22,895 nucleotides of DNA from a virus: positions 1 to 22,895 of the IMG/VR virus record IMGVR_UViG_3300048588_000467; one strand, written 5' to 3'. Position numbers and translations under genes: made by a program. Positions within the stretch are counted from its first letter, which is position 1. Each line of letters starts with the position of its first letter. Below the pieces are notes generated by a model. It ran no database searches. It was not told where the DNA came from and saw only the letters and a list, made by a program, of their open reading frames with translations. Positions 1 to 7,628 of this stretch are shown in pieces.

Positions 1-31
1 TCTGTGCCGCATCCTTCACTGGTGTTTCCAT
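1..31 (-). CDS. Possible 5' end of the next gene, cut by the left edge
   Basis: An ATG at 31-29 on the minus strand opens a frame reading METPVKDAAQ before the window ends. It lies 123 bases past the stop of the central tail gene, in the same direction, so it would be the next gene of the late region. No Shine-Dalgarno sequence is visible in front of it. Only ten codons can be read, so no function can be given and the start itself is uncertain. The tandem repeats just upstream would sit in its leader or promoter. Confidence 0.3.
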   Translation of the reverse strand, partial: METPVKDAAQ

Positions 32-44
32 GGCTCAGTTCTGT

Positions 45-85
45 AACGTCTCAAACGGTTTGTCCAAACGTCTCAAAGCTTTGTC
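45..85. repeat. Two tandem near-identical 20-bp repeats with internal dyads
   Basis: AACGTCTCAAACGGTTTGTC at 45-64 is repeated as AACGTCTCAAAGCTTTGTC at 67-85, with CA between them and a period of 22 bases, about two helical turns. Each copy holds an inverted repeat: CAAAC-G-GTTTG in the first and CAAAGCTTTG in the second. The pair lies in the non-coding stretch between the end of the tail operon and a possible next minus-strand start at 31. Repeats of this size and phasing suit operator sites for a dimeric DNA-binding protein. They could also be iterons or transcript hairpins. Nothing in the window identifies a binding protein. Confidence 0.6.
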
Positions 86-131
86 AGTTTTGAGGGGTTT
101 GGAGGGCTTCAGAGGATCCTTTCAGGGGCGT

Positions 132-149
132 TTTAACCACGTTTAACCA
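132..149. repeat. Short direct repeat TTTAACCA x2
   Basis: TTTAACCA occurs at 132-139 and again at 142-149 in the intergenic region just past the tail-tip gene. It is AT-rich in a GC-rich region. It may be part of a promoter or operator, but eight bases is short and chance is possible. Confidence 0.3.
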
Positions 150-153
150 ATCC

Positions 154-2634
154 TCAAGGCCCCTGGTGGGGGGGCTCCGGATCCACGACGAAATCCGCAT
201 AGACCCACGCGCTCCAAGTGGATCCATCCCCGGCCCTGGCCCAGATCCGGCGGGACGACACCAAGACCAGATCCCGCGTCAGCACCCCTGACGCCGTCGA
301 TGCTCCCGGTCCATCTGGCGGGGCTGAACCCAGGGAGGAGAGGACATAGGCCACTCGATCGGCTGGCGCCGAGGCTGTCACCGTCACCGTCAGGGGCCGA
401 ATGAACCCGTTTTCGCCGGGAGGTGAGAACGTCGGCGGTGCCATCGCTGTTCCAGCGGTCGGAGGCCGGTAGATCACCCTGCTTGAGGTGACCAATGGGT
501 TGCCTCGATCCCGCGCCGAGACGACAAGAACATAGGTTCCCGGATCGACCTGGACGGAGATTTCGCGCACATGGGAGGCCACCCCCCCCAATCGCTCAAC
601 CTGGTAGTCCGTGCGATCGCCCGATGGCGATACCAAGGTGGCCGAGACTTCCAGAAGGTCACCATCGCCATCCTGAATCGAAACCTCAGCGGTATAGGCC
701 CCGTCTTCCCCGGTCGTGCCAACGGCTCCTGAAGGCTCCACCCATGTGATAACTGGCGCTAGGTTAGCGCTGGATGGCATGCGGAACGTGCGATGAGGCA
801 GCGGGACAGATTCGTCTTCCGCCTCGACGGTGTAGGCCACCATGCGCACATGCCCCACGGCTCCCGTCTTGGTCATGCCCCGGATCCCCTCGTGCGTGAA
901 CGCCTGGAGGGAATCCTTCGGCACAATCCATCCTGGAGTTCCGGATGGCCAGGATCGAGGAGAGCTACCCAACCGGGCTCGCTTGATGGTGTAGATGGTG
1001 TCTTCTCCTATGATCGTCCTGGATTGGATCGAGCAGATCTCCAAAATCGCCTCGCCTCCTTGGATATCGACCCGCCCTTCTGCCGTCAGAGTCATCAGGA
1101 CGAGCAGGAGTTCATCAGCGCCGGCACCAGTTTCGGTGCCTGGATATCGGCCGGCGATGTACGCGTCCGGACTTGTCGATCCATCAGGGAGACTGATGGC
1201 GGCCGTCCCCTGAGTGTCGTCGATCGCAGCTGTCAGGGATGCCCGTGGAGCAAAGCCTGGCTGGCTGCCAAGATCCGCATAATCGGCATCGTCGACCGAG
1301 AACAGGACGCGGAATCCCACCACATCGATCCGCGGCCTCGGCGCCAGTATCGCCACGCTTGGAGTGGACCACACTCCGGCAGGTAGCGGGATGACCACAG
1401 TCTTTGCGGCATCGATGGGAGGGCAGGAGGCCGCCTGGGGAGTGGAGGGGATCCACGTGGGAGCGTACTGCGCGCCAGGAGCAAGCGCGTCGGGCCGGAG
1501 TTTCAGACCGACAGATCCAGTAGGACGCTGGACGATCTCCTCGATGACGCAGGTCTGGGCCAAACCCACACCCCCGGGTTCAGGATCGATATCCACGAGC
1601 ACCTTTTGTCCTGGATGCATGTCGGGTGCGAGCGGGTGCCGGATATCGATCTCCATCTGACCGGACGGAGCCCTGGTCTTGCGCACGGCATCAGCGGCGG
1701 CCGCCTCAGCCTGCTCTGCGAGGATCACATGAGGCCTGTCGATCCTGCGGTTGTTGGGTACGCCTCCCATCATCTGCAGGGCGACCAGGTTGTCGGCCTT
1801 GGCCTCGCGTTCCTTCCAAGAGGCGTCTCGATCCACGTAGCGCACGGAGATCGATGTCGGCACTTCGCCCCACCCACCACCGTCGATGCGTGGGCGTTCG
1901 GTGATGTGTCGGGCGTCGATGGTCAACGATGCTCCCGAAGAGACTCCTGGCTCGATCAGCGCCATTGCCAGCGTGCCCTCTGCCGTCCAGTACAAGGCAG
2001 CGTCCAGCATCTCCAGGAGGGAGAGGATGTGTTGTCTGGCTTGGGCCTGAGATGTCATTGCGCCGGCAACATAGATCCGATCTCGACGTGAGGAGTGTGC
2101 CGCCCAAGTAGAGGCAGCCAGCCATGAATCAGCATCAATCGTCTCCAAAGGTAGCCCGAGACCGTGGGGGCTGGTGAGCAACTCGGCGATCGATGCCACG
2201 GGATTACACCGGCCGTCATCGAGCAGCGCCGTGTGATCTGCAGCCACAACTGAGGGATCTATGACCGGCCGACGTGCCACAATCACCTGCAGGTTGGGTG
2301 CTGTGGTGCGTTCCCTCCCGAACAGCAGGTGCTTCGCGACAATGTACGCCAGCCCCCGGTAGGCGGGATGGCCAGGCAATGCGGGATCCGCTGTGGTTTG
2401 AGATCCGCGATAGATGGTGAGGCGTCCGCCGGCGTCCAAGTACTTGCCCTGATCTGGATCCAGGGAGAGGTCCGTCGCCGCAGAGCTCAGGACGATGGGC
2501 CCGGTGACGACCGTCTTGCCGTCCACGATCACCGCCTCGAGGATATCGATGGGCCCCCAGCAGATCACCCCTGCGACCGTGCCGAAATAGTCATAGGACT
2601 TCGCTCCGCTGCCGCCTTTGGATGATCCACCCAT
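154..2634 (-). CDS. Central tail (tip/hub) protein, lambda J / GTA g15-like
   Basis: This 826-aa protein is probably the central tail-tip protein that forms the hub below the tape measure and contacts the cell. The N-terminus (MGGSSKGGSGAKSYDYFGTV, then CWGPIDILEAVIVDGK) matches the Gly-rich opening typical of J-like proteins. PAYRGLAYIVAKHLLFGRE and NPVASIAELLTSPHGLG follow the family pattern of a beta-rich hub domain. Roughly residues 630-735 look like an Ig/cadherin-type domain (DGDGDLLEVSATLVSPSGD). The last 90 or so residues resemble the chitobiase C-terminal type of beta-sandwich (PPTFSPPGENGF...IWARAGDGSTWSAW). It starts two bases after the stop of the 64-aa gene and closes the tail cassette. 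It is shorter than many J proteins, which often exceed 1000 residues. The hub role is well supported by motif and by position after the NlpC/P60 gene; the C-terminal domain names are tentative. Confidence 0.85.
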   Translation of the reverse strand: MGGSSKGGSGAKSYDYFGTVAGVICWGPIDILEAVIVDGKTVVTGPIVLSSAATDLSLDPDQGKYLDAGGRLTIYRGSQTTADPALPGHPAYRGLAYIVAKHLLFGRERTTAPNLQVIVARRPVIDPSVVAADHTALLDDGRCNPVASIAELLTSPHGLGLPLETIDADSWLAASTWAAHSSRRDRIYVAGAMTSQAQARQHILSLLEMLDAALYWTAEGTLAMALIEPGVSSGASLTIDARHITERPRIDGGGWGEVPTSISVRYVDRDASWKEREAKADNLVALQMMGGVPNNRRIDRPHVILAEQAEAAAADAVRKTRAPSGQMEIDIRHPLAPDMHPGQKVLVDIDPEPGGVGLAQTCVIEEIVQRPTGSVGLKLRPDALAPGAQYAPTWIPSTPQAASCPPIDAAKTVVIPLPAGVWSTPSVAILAPRPRIDVVGFRVLFSVDDADYADLGSQPGFAPRASLTAAIDDTQGTAAISLPDGSTSPDAYIAGRYPGTETGAGADELLLVLMTLTAEGRVDIQGGEAILEICSIQSRTIIGEDTIYTIKRARLGSSPRSWPSGTPGWIVPKDSLQAFTHEGIRGMTKTGAVGHVRMVAYTVEAEDESVPLPHRTFRMPSSANLAPVITWVEPSGAVGTTGEDGAYTAEVSIQDGDGDLLEVSATLVSPSGDRTDYQVERLGGVASHVREISVQVDPGTYVLVVSARDRGNPLVTSSRVIYRPPTAGTAMAPPTFSPPGENGFIRPLTVTVTASAPADRVAYVLSSLGSAPPDGPGASTASGVLTRDLVLVSSRRIWARAGDGSTWSAWVYADFVVDPEPPHQGP

Positions 2635-2636
2635 GG

Positions 2637-2831
2637 TTATTTCTTGCCTGGCTTATCGTCTTTCGCCTGGCGCGTGACCATGTCCAACGCCGGACTGATC
2701 CACCTCAGAGCCACGAGGCGCGTGCCAAATACGAAAGGCACCGGAATGGTCTCCTGGTGTGTGGCCAGGTCCTCCTCCTCCATCGTGGTCTCATCCAGTT
2801 CTGCTGGGGTCTTTGAGGCTTTGGTGCTCAT
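2637..2831 (-). CDS. Small tail-tip accessory protein (64 aa)
   Basis: This 64-aa protein has an acidic N-terminal half (ELDETTMEEEDLATH) and then ETIPVPFVFGTRLVALRWIS, with a basic end (KDDKPGKK). The pattern 'IPVPFVFGTRLV' resembles a short segment found near the N-terminus of larger tail-tip hub proteins, so this may be a detached piece of the hub. Its ATG overlaps the stop of the NlpC/P60 gene by four bases (ATGA). Its own stop is two bases before the start of the J-like gene, so all three are probably translated together. It has no signal peptide or membrane segment. It is a real gene by position; its exact role is inferred. Confidence 0.75.
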   Translation of the reverse strand: MSTKASKTPAELDETTMEEEDLATHQETIPVPFVFGTRLVALRWISPALDMVTRQAKDDKPGKK

Positions 2832-3271
2832 AGCCGAGGACGGAAAACCCGATCAGTGAATCGAAGCCAGGCAGGGCTGATGCGGATGATCTCCACGCCA
2901 CGCTCGTGGGTGACATGGAGGAGATTCTGCCCTGGGAGAAATATCGCCAAATGGTGGGGGATGCGCCGCACCTTCACCAAGAGGGCGTCTCCAGGCTCCG
3001 CGTCAGCGATCGCCACTTCCGTAAACCAACGCGCACCATCACCCTGGAACCATGCCAGGATCGGGCTGGAGTCCATCCATCTGGCCCCAGTAGCGGGCCC
3101 GCCAGGCAGGTCCAACTGGGGCAGCCATCCCGCCTCGGCATAGACTGCGGCGACCAGTCGGTGGCAGCACGCACCGCGGCCGCGGGCGGCTGAATCGTCG
3201 CACCACGGTGTGCCCACCCATTGGAGGGCCGACGCGGTGAGTCTGGAGAGATCGGCGTCACTTCTTGCCAT
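2828..3271 (-). CDS. NlpC/P60-family tail-associated cell-wall peptidase (GTA g14-like)
   Basis: This 147-aa protein has the layout of phage tail NlpC/P60 cysteine peptidases, which cut peptidoglycan cross-peptides during DNA entry. It opens with ASALQWVGTPWCDD. GRGACCHRLVAAVYAEAG (residues 31-48) aligns with the family's G-x-D-C-x-G-L-V motif and makes Cys36 the likely nucleophile. PHHLAIFLPG (105-114) supplies the catalytic His. The motif is altered: Asp before Cys is Cys35, and the usual Gly two residues later is Arg38. The frame is open further upstream to 3409, but I chose the ATG at 3271, because it overlaps the hub gene by only 14 bases and places the family's N-terminal helix at the start. 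It lies between the DUF2163-type hub gene and the tip gene, as in gene transfer agents. Confidence 0.85.
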   Translation of the reverse strand: MARSDADLSRLTASALQWVGTPWCDDSAARGRGACCHRLVAAVYAEAGWLPQLDLPGGPATGARWMDSSPILAWFQGDGARWFTEVAIADAEPGDALLVKVRRIPHHLAIFLPGQNLLHVTHERGVEIIRISPAWLRFTDRVFRPRL

Positions 3272-5258
3272 AGGACGAGTTCGTGCGTTTGGGCACGGTG
3301 AATGACGGATTCTTGGCTGGGATATCGGGGAAACCCCCGAACCGAGGGAAGTTGGAGAACTTGCCCGTGCAAGTGGCTGCGCGGCCGTCACAACCCGGGA
3401 CCAGGTCAACCTCCTGAGAGCTGTCCCACGATGCCGCCCGGTCCAACTGCAGGGTGATCCGATCGTCTGCCACGGCTGAGGACGCCAAGATTAGAAACCG
3501 GTGCCCTTCCAAGACCATGAATCCGAGGGCAAACCAGTCGGCCGTGCCAAAACCCTCTGGCGCCCCCTCCCAGTCTCCCTGGATCTGCACCTGTGTGCCC
3601 GATCCACTCCCCGTTGTGGTGGCCGAGAACGTCCATGCCTCGATCGCCAGTCCACACTGGGCATCGAAGAGTGCGTGGTTGCAACCAGGCTGCATCACGA
3701 AGCGTGGTAACGGTCGATCAAACGCCCCGTAAGGCCCCCTTGCTGTCGCCTTGAGGAAGGGCCCGTCCCAGAACACCTGGACGATTTCTCCCGTCCATCG
3801 CGGCGAAATGGCCGTGGCCGTGGCTCCATCCAGATCTGCCTCGAGGATCGCGATCTTGACCCGGGCCGTCAGTTTTCCTGGAAGGAACTCCTCCGCCCAC
3901 GGCTCATGCCTGGCGTCGATGGTGGCCTCATCCCGATCCAACCTTACCGATCTTCGGATTTCGCTGTGCGTGATGGGGGCAGCTATCCACGTATGCCCGT
4001 CGCCGGTCAGTGATCGCTCGTAGCCCGTGCGGTAGAAATGGGTCTGAGCCCCTGCTCGATCGATGGTGATGCGGTAGAGCCAGGCACGCGGAGTCACTGC
4101 ACCGATGGTGCTGCCTCGGGATTCGTCCTGTGGATCCTGGATGGAGTACTCCTCCGGGATTTCCACCCATGCCAGACGGGCCTCCGCCAGGAATGGATTG
4201 TGGAAGCGGATCTCCAGTTCCTGATCCGCGTGGCGGGCCAGGATGGCCACGCTGGTGAGGGTGTACGATGGATCGACGTCAAACGGGAGGGGCGACAACA
4301 CGGGAACATTGTTGCCGGATGGCGAGAGGCATCGGATCACCCATTCTTGCCCTGCAGGATCAGTGAGACTGAGGAACCGGTAGGGACCCAGCAAGGCGGC
4401 ATCGTGGAGGGTGATCTGGGTCGCTCCCGCAGAGGCTGGACTTGCGATCCGCACCGCCTCGGACAAGGAGCCGACGTAGTGGTGGCCCACATCCGCCCGC
4501 ATGTCAGCCCACCACCTCAGCATGGCCGCCACCTCGGCCCTGGACTTCATCACCACCCTGGCGGCGGCCGCCATCGCTGGAGACTGCGGATAGTAGGCGG
4601 TGGACCGGCGCCGTGCAGATCTTCCCACCTGTCGTCGGGTCACCTCGACCTGGGGCAATCCACCTTGGGGCGGCTCTGCCCAATCCGCCATGAGGGGAAA
4701 TATCTTGGGCACGGTGCTATCGCCCAGGGCGGGTCCGGATCGCCAGACGACTGGGGCAGGATCGATGGCGACGTCGGCATCCGCGTCCTCCTCGAAAGCG
4801 AATCTGACACGTGTCACATCCGGCCTCAGTAAGGAGGGCAGCTCAACTTCCAGACGGCCAACGAGGGCCGGAGCCATCCACTCCCAATCTTCCGGCGCTG
4901 CTGGATTGATCTCCCAATCGGACCAATCCTCCAACCAGCCGATGGTGAGCCCACCCGTCACGAGTGCTGTGTCCCATTCAGATCCGGGGATGGCGAACGG
5001 CCACGCGGGGACGATCCGGAGGAAGTCCTGGTCCGAGGCGATCGCGTTTCTCAGGAGGTTCATTTCCTCCAGGAGCAGCAGGCTTTCCCACCGCATAATG
5101 CAGCGGAGGGACACCCCTAGGGATTCACGACTCTCTCGGCCGGTTAGGCTCCGCTCCCTCAATGTCGCCACCGAGATCCGGAGAGTCACTGGGGCATTCC
5201 AGTTCGGACCGAAGTTCGCGATCCAGGCGGACTGATCGTTGTAGGTCGTCGGGATCAT
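3258..5258 (-). CDS. Tail hub protein with C-terminal DUF2163/BR0599-like domain (GTA g13-like) and long N-terminal region
   Basis: This 666-aa protein carries the hallmarks of the DUF2163 / phage BR0599 hub family in its C-terminal part. They are FYRTGYERSLTGDGHTWIAA (408-427), PRFVMQPGCNHALFDAQCGL (518-537), PGCDGRAATC (621-630) and FSNFPRFGGFPDIPA (634-648), with Cys526, 535, 623 and 630 as the typical cysteine set. RcGTA g13 and its relatives form a ring under the distal tail. The first 340 or so residues (NFGPNWNAPVTLRISVATLR...) are extra relative to the roughly 300-aa stand-alone family. They could replace the separate distal-tail protein (g12/DUF2460 type), which I do not find in the window. 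Start and stop overlap its neighbours by a few bases (tape measure stop at 5255, peptidase start at 3271). The hub assignment is firm; the fused distal-tail role is inference. Confidence 0.85.
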   Translation of the reverse strand: MIPTTYNDQSAWIANFGPNWNAPVTLRISVATLRERSLTGRESRESLGVSLRCIMRWESLLLLEEMNLLRNAIASDQDFLRIVPAWPFAIPGSEWDTALVTGGLTIGWLEDWSDWEINPAAPEDWEWMAPALVGRLEVELPSLLRPDVTRVRFAFEEDADADVAIDPAPVVWRSGPALGDSTVPKIFPLMADWAEPPQGGLPQVEVTRRQVGRSARRRSTAYYPQSPAMAAAARVVMKSRAEVAAMLRWWADMRADVGHHYVGSLSEAVRIASPASAGATQITLHDAALLGPYRFLSLTDPAGQEWVIRCLSPSGNNVPVLSPLPFDVDPSYTLTSVAILARHADQELEIRFHNPFLAEARLAWVEIPEEYSIQDPQDESRGSTIGAVTPRAWLYRITIDRAGAQTHFYRTGYERSLTGDGHTWIAAPITHSEIRRSVRLDRDEATIDARHEPWAEEFLPGKLTARVKIAILEADLDGATATAISPRWTGEIVQVFWDGPFLKATARGPYGAFDRPLPRFVMQPGCNHALFDAQCGLAIEAWTFSATTTGSGSGTQVQIQGDWEGAPEGFGTADWFALGFMVLEGHRFLILASSAVADDRITLQLDRAASWDSSQEVDLVPGCDGRAATCTGKFSNFPRFGGFPDIPAKNPSFTVPKRTNSSYGKK

Positions 5259-7459
5259 GATTCCATTAGGTCGACGATCATGGAACGGAACCGAGGATCG
5301 CGCCGGAGCTGCTCAGCGTCGCGGCGGTTGTCGACGATCACGACGCGCATGGGCGATTGCTCCTGGGGAGCCGCTTGCGTCGGAGCCGACGCCATTATGT
5401 CTCCCTGCCTGAGGCCCTCCAGGAATGGGACTCCAAGCCTGTCGACGGCCGGGGCATCAAAGACGAACTCCTTCCGATGCACAGGGCCGGCGACCTGGGT
5501 GATCGGGCCGTCGCCAGTGTATCCACCGCCCATGAATCCCGTGGCGGCTTGCATGCCAGTGGCGGCACCGACCCCTGCGGCTTGGGCGGCGAGGAATGCG
5601 GCCACACCGACGCCGGCAGCCGTGCCCATGGTGGCGATCGAAGCCGAGACGGCGGCGGCGTGCCATGACGCCCCCACGGCCAACGCCTCTTTCTTTAGTG
5701 CAGTGCCCAGGACCTTTTGCAGGGCGAAACTGACAATCATCTGGGCGATCATCTGAGCGAAGGCCGAGATCACCGCGTCGAGGATTGCCCTCCCCACGTT
5801 GGCGAAGGCATCCGCCCACCCCATGGTGCCGCGGATCAGGCCTTCAATGGAGGAGGAGATCCCATTGAGTGCTCCTCCGATGGACGTCTGAATCGCCCGA
5901 CCCACCTGCTCGGCGGCCGTGCCAATCTCCATGAGGCTGTTCTGGAGCCCAGCCGTCACCCCCGCCCCCATTCCCATAGCCCCATCCACAGCGGCCGACT
6001 GCTGCCAACTGTCGAACCTCGCCTGGGTACCCAGGGTGTAAGACTGCATCTCGATCATCTCGCGATGCGCCTCAGCCATCGCTTCAGCGTGCGCCCTACG
6101 CTGTTCGTCCGTCCTGAGCTGGTCCTCCAGGAGGCGGTTCTGTTCCTGATAGTCCTTGATGGCCTGCTGGCGCCAGAACTCGTCCTCCTCGTTGGCCCCT
6201 TCCTGCTGTGCTTGGAGCCTGGCGAAGGTATTTTCCCCAGCCAGGTTGCCTGGTCCAAACATGCCCAGGTCTAGAATCAGATCCCTCTCCGCTTGCGCAG
6301 CCGACCCCGCTTTAGCCACTGCCGCAGCTCCAGCGCTCTCCAATCGACGGATGGCCACCTCCGTCGCTGCAATGGTCTGCAGCAGCTTTTCTTCCTCAGC
6401 GCGGAGTTCTTTCCTCTCCTTGTCCAGAACCCGAAATGGTCCCGCGGAAAGGAATAGAGGCTTGTTGCGATCCGCATCGATCTCAGCGTTGACCTCCTCC
6501 ATGCGTGCCCGGACCAATGGAAGGCGTTGCCGCTGCTGGTCGAGTTGTGCCTTGAGGGTGTCCAGGTTCTGCGTGCGCGCTGCCTCAGTCGTTGCCGTCC
6601 GGACCATGCCGAGGGCGGCTTCCTGTGCCCTAATGGCGGCCTCCTGCATTTCGTCCAGGGCCTTGGGCATTGCCCCCAGTGCCTGGAGAATGCCTCGTGT
6701 GATGTCCTGGAGCTTTTCCCACGCTGGCAAAACCGCGTCCGCTGCCATCGCGTTCAGAGTATCGCGGAGGGTGGATCTGAGGCCGGCTGCAGTCTTTGCC
6801 TGTTCCTCCATCGCCCCAGTGGTACCCGAGAATGCTTCGCGGATGATCTCCATCGCCCTACCGACTCCCCGCCCTGATTCTGCGAGGGTATCCAACCTCA
6901 GGCGGGTCTCACCACTGACGAGCCCCATCTCAAGGAGACGCATGGTTGCTTCCCCCACTGGAGTCCCCGATTGGAGTCCCGAGTAAAGTCGGCCGATCCA
7001 CATGGCGGCTTCACCGAACGGGCGACCGGCAGCAGCCGCCGCGTCCCCTACCAATCGTAACGCATCGCCGCTGGCCATGGCCCCAGCAGTCAACGACTGC
7101 AGCAGGCGAGATGCGTTGACCACCTCCGGCAACTCAAATGGTGTGCTCGCAGCAAAATCTGCCAGGTCGGTCATCCTGCGTTCCGCGGCATCCATGGACC
7201 CCAACAGGGTTTTGAATGCAATTGTGTTTTGCTGGAGGGCCGTGTTGAAGGCCATTCCTGCGCGGGCGGCCGAGGTGATGGCGTTGGCGGCACCTGCCAC
7301 CGACATCAGGCTGATCCCAAACACTCCCCCCATCCGAAACATCGAGGCAAAGGACTGAGCATTGGTGCGCAGAGAGAGGAATGACTCCTGGGCACGTCGC
7401 AGAGCCTCGAGGTCAGCCGAGGTCTTGATCGCGATCTGGACAATGCTTGGAGTGCTCAT
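5255..7459 (-). CDS. Tail tape measure protein
   Basis: This 734-aa protein sets tail length and travels with the DNA during injection. Residues 70-175 match the tape-measure N-terminal domain (QQNTIAFKTLLGSMDAAERR, DLADFAASTPFELPEVVNAS, then GDAAAAAGRPFGEAA). A long charged coiled-coil stretch follows, roughly 295-385 (LDTLKAQLDQQRQRL, KELRAEEEKLLQTIAATEVA). Around 545-645 lie hydrophobic and Ala/Gly-rich segments that could insert into the membrane. The end has the typical GGGYTGDGPITQVAGPVHRK and FVFDAPAVDRLG pattern. With the usual 0.15 nm per residue, the tail would be about 110 nm; this is an estimate. It starts inside an ATGA overlap with the 51-aa ORF and ends with a 4-base overlap with the hub gene. 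Confidence 0.95.
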   Translation of the reverse strand: MSTPSIVQIAIKTSADLEALRRAQESFLSLRTNAQSFASMFRMGGVFGISLMSVAGAANAITSAARAGMAFNTALQQNTIAFKTLLGSMDAAERRMTDLADFAASTPFELPEVVNASRLLQSLTAGAMASGDALRLVGDAAAAAGRPFGEAAMWIGRLYSGLQSGTPVGEATMRLLEMGLVSGETRLRLDTLAESGRGVGRAMEIIREAFSGTTGAMEEQAKTAAGLRSTLRDTLNAMAADAVLPAWEKLQDITRGILQALGAMPKALDEMQEAAIRAQEAALGMVRTATTEAARTQNLDTLKAQLDQQRQRLPLVRARMEEVNAEIDADRNKPLFLSAGPFRVLDKERKELRAEEEKLLQTIAATEVAIRRLESAGAAAVAKAGSAAQAERDLILDLGMFGPGNLAGENTFARLQAQQEGANEEDEFWRQQAIKDYQEQNRLLEDQLRTDEQRRAHAEAMAEAHREMIEMQSYTLGTQARFDSWQQSAAVDGAMGMGAGVTAGLQNSLMEIGTAAEQVGRAIQTSIGGALNGISSSIEGLIRGTMGWADAFANVGRAILDAVISAFAQMIAQMIVSFALQKVLGTALKKEALAVGASWHAAAVSASIATMGTAAGVGVAAFLAAQAAGVGAATGMQAATGFMGGGYTGDGPITQVAGPVHRKEFVFDAPAVDRLGVPFLEGLRQGDIMASAPTQAAPQEQSPMRVVIVDNRRDAEQLRRDPRFRSMIVDLMES

Positions 7460-7611
7460 ATCGTGGCCACGTGTTCGAGTTGTGTGTCTACCTGTTCCTG
7501 CTCGTACTCTTTTGGGCCACTTGGCCTAAGGGGGGAGTCTCTAATCCTTGGGACCCTGATTGATGCGTCTGGCGCCGCTCCTGCAATCGCGATTTCCAAT
7601 CTCTGGGTCAT
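7456..7611 (-). CDS. Small ORF translationally coupled to the tape measure gene (51 aa)
   Basis: ATG at 7611 opens a 51-aa frame beginning MTQRLEIAIAGAAPDASIRV and ending EYEQEQVDTQLEHVATI. Its TGA overlaps the tape measure ATG in ATGA. The spacing between chaperone and tape measure genes and the exact coupling argue that it is translated. It is hydrophilic, with no membrane segment or recognisable domain. No strong Shine-Dalgarno sequence precedes it. It could serve mainly to bring ribosomes to the tape measure start, or be a small tail protein. A chance ORF of this length in GC-rich DNA cannot be excluded. Confidence 0.5.
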   Translation of the reverse strand: MTQRLEIAIAGAAPDASIRVPRIRDSPLRPSGPKEYEQEQVDTQLEHVATI

Positions 7612-7628
7612 GATGCTAGGTTCACTTC

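Noticed and set aside
32-153. Sigma-70 promoter or terminator after the tail operon
   Set aside because: I found TTGGAC- and TTACAG-like hexamers but not at standard spacing, and no hairpin followed by a T-run, so I report only the repeats.
3272-3409. Longer N-terminus of the NlpC/P60 protein
   Set aside because: It would overlap the hub gene by 152 bases, and the added residues (SPTSLGSGVSPISQPRI...) look like an out-of-frame reading.
4038-4832. 264-codon plus-strand frame
   Set aside because: It is antisense to the hub protein gene, which carries the conserved cysteine motifs on the minus strand.
6156-6986. 276-codon plus-strand frame
   Set aside because: It is antisense to the tape measure coiled coil; the Ser/Ala/Arg-rich composition is a mirror of the Glu/Ala/Leu codons on the minus strand.
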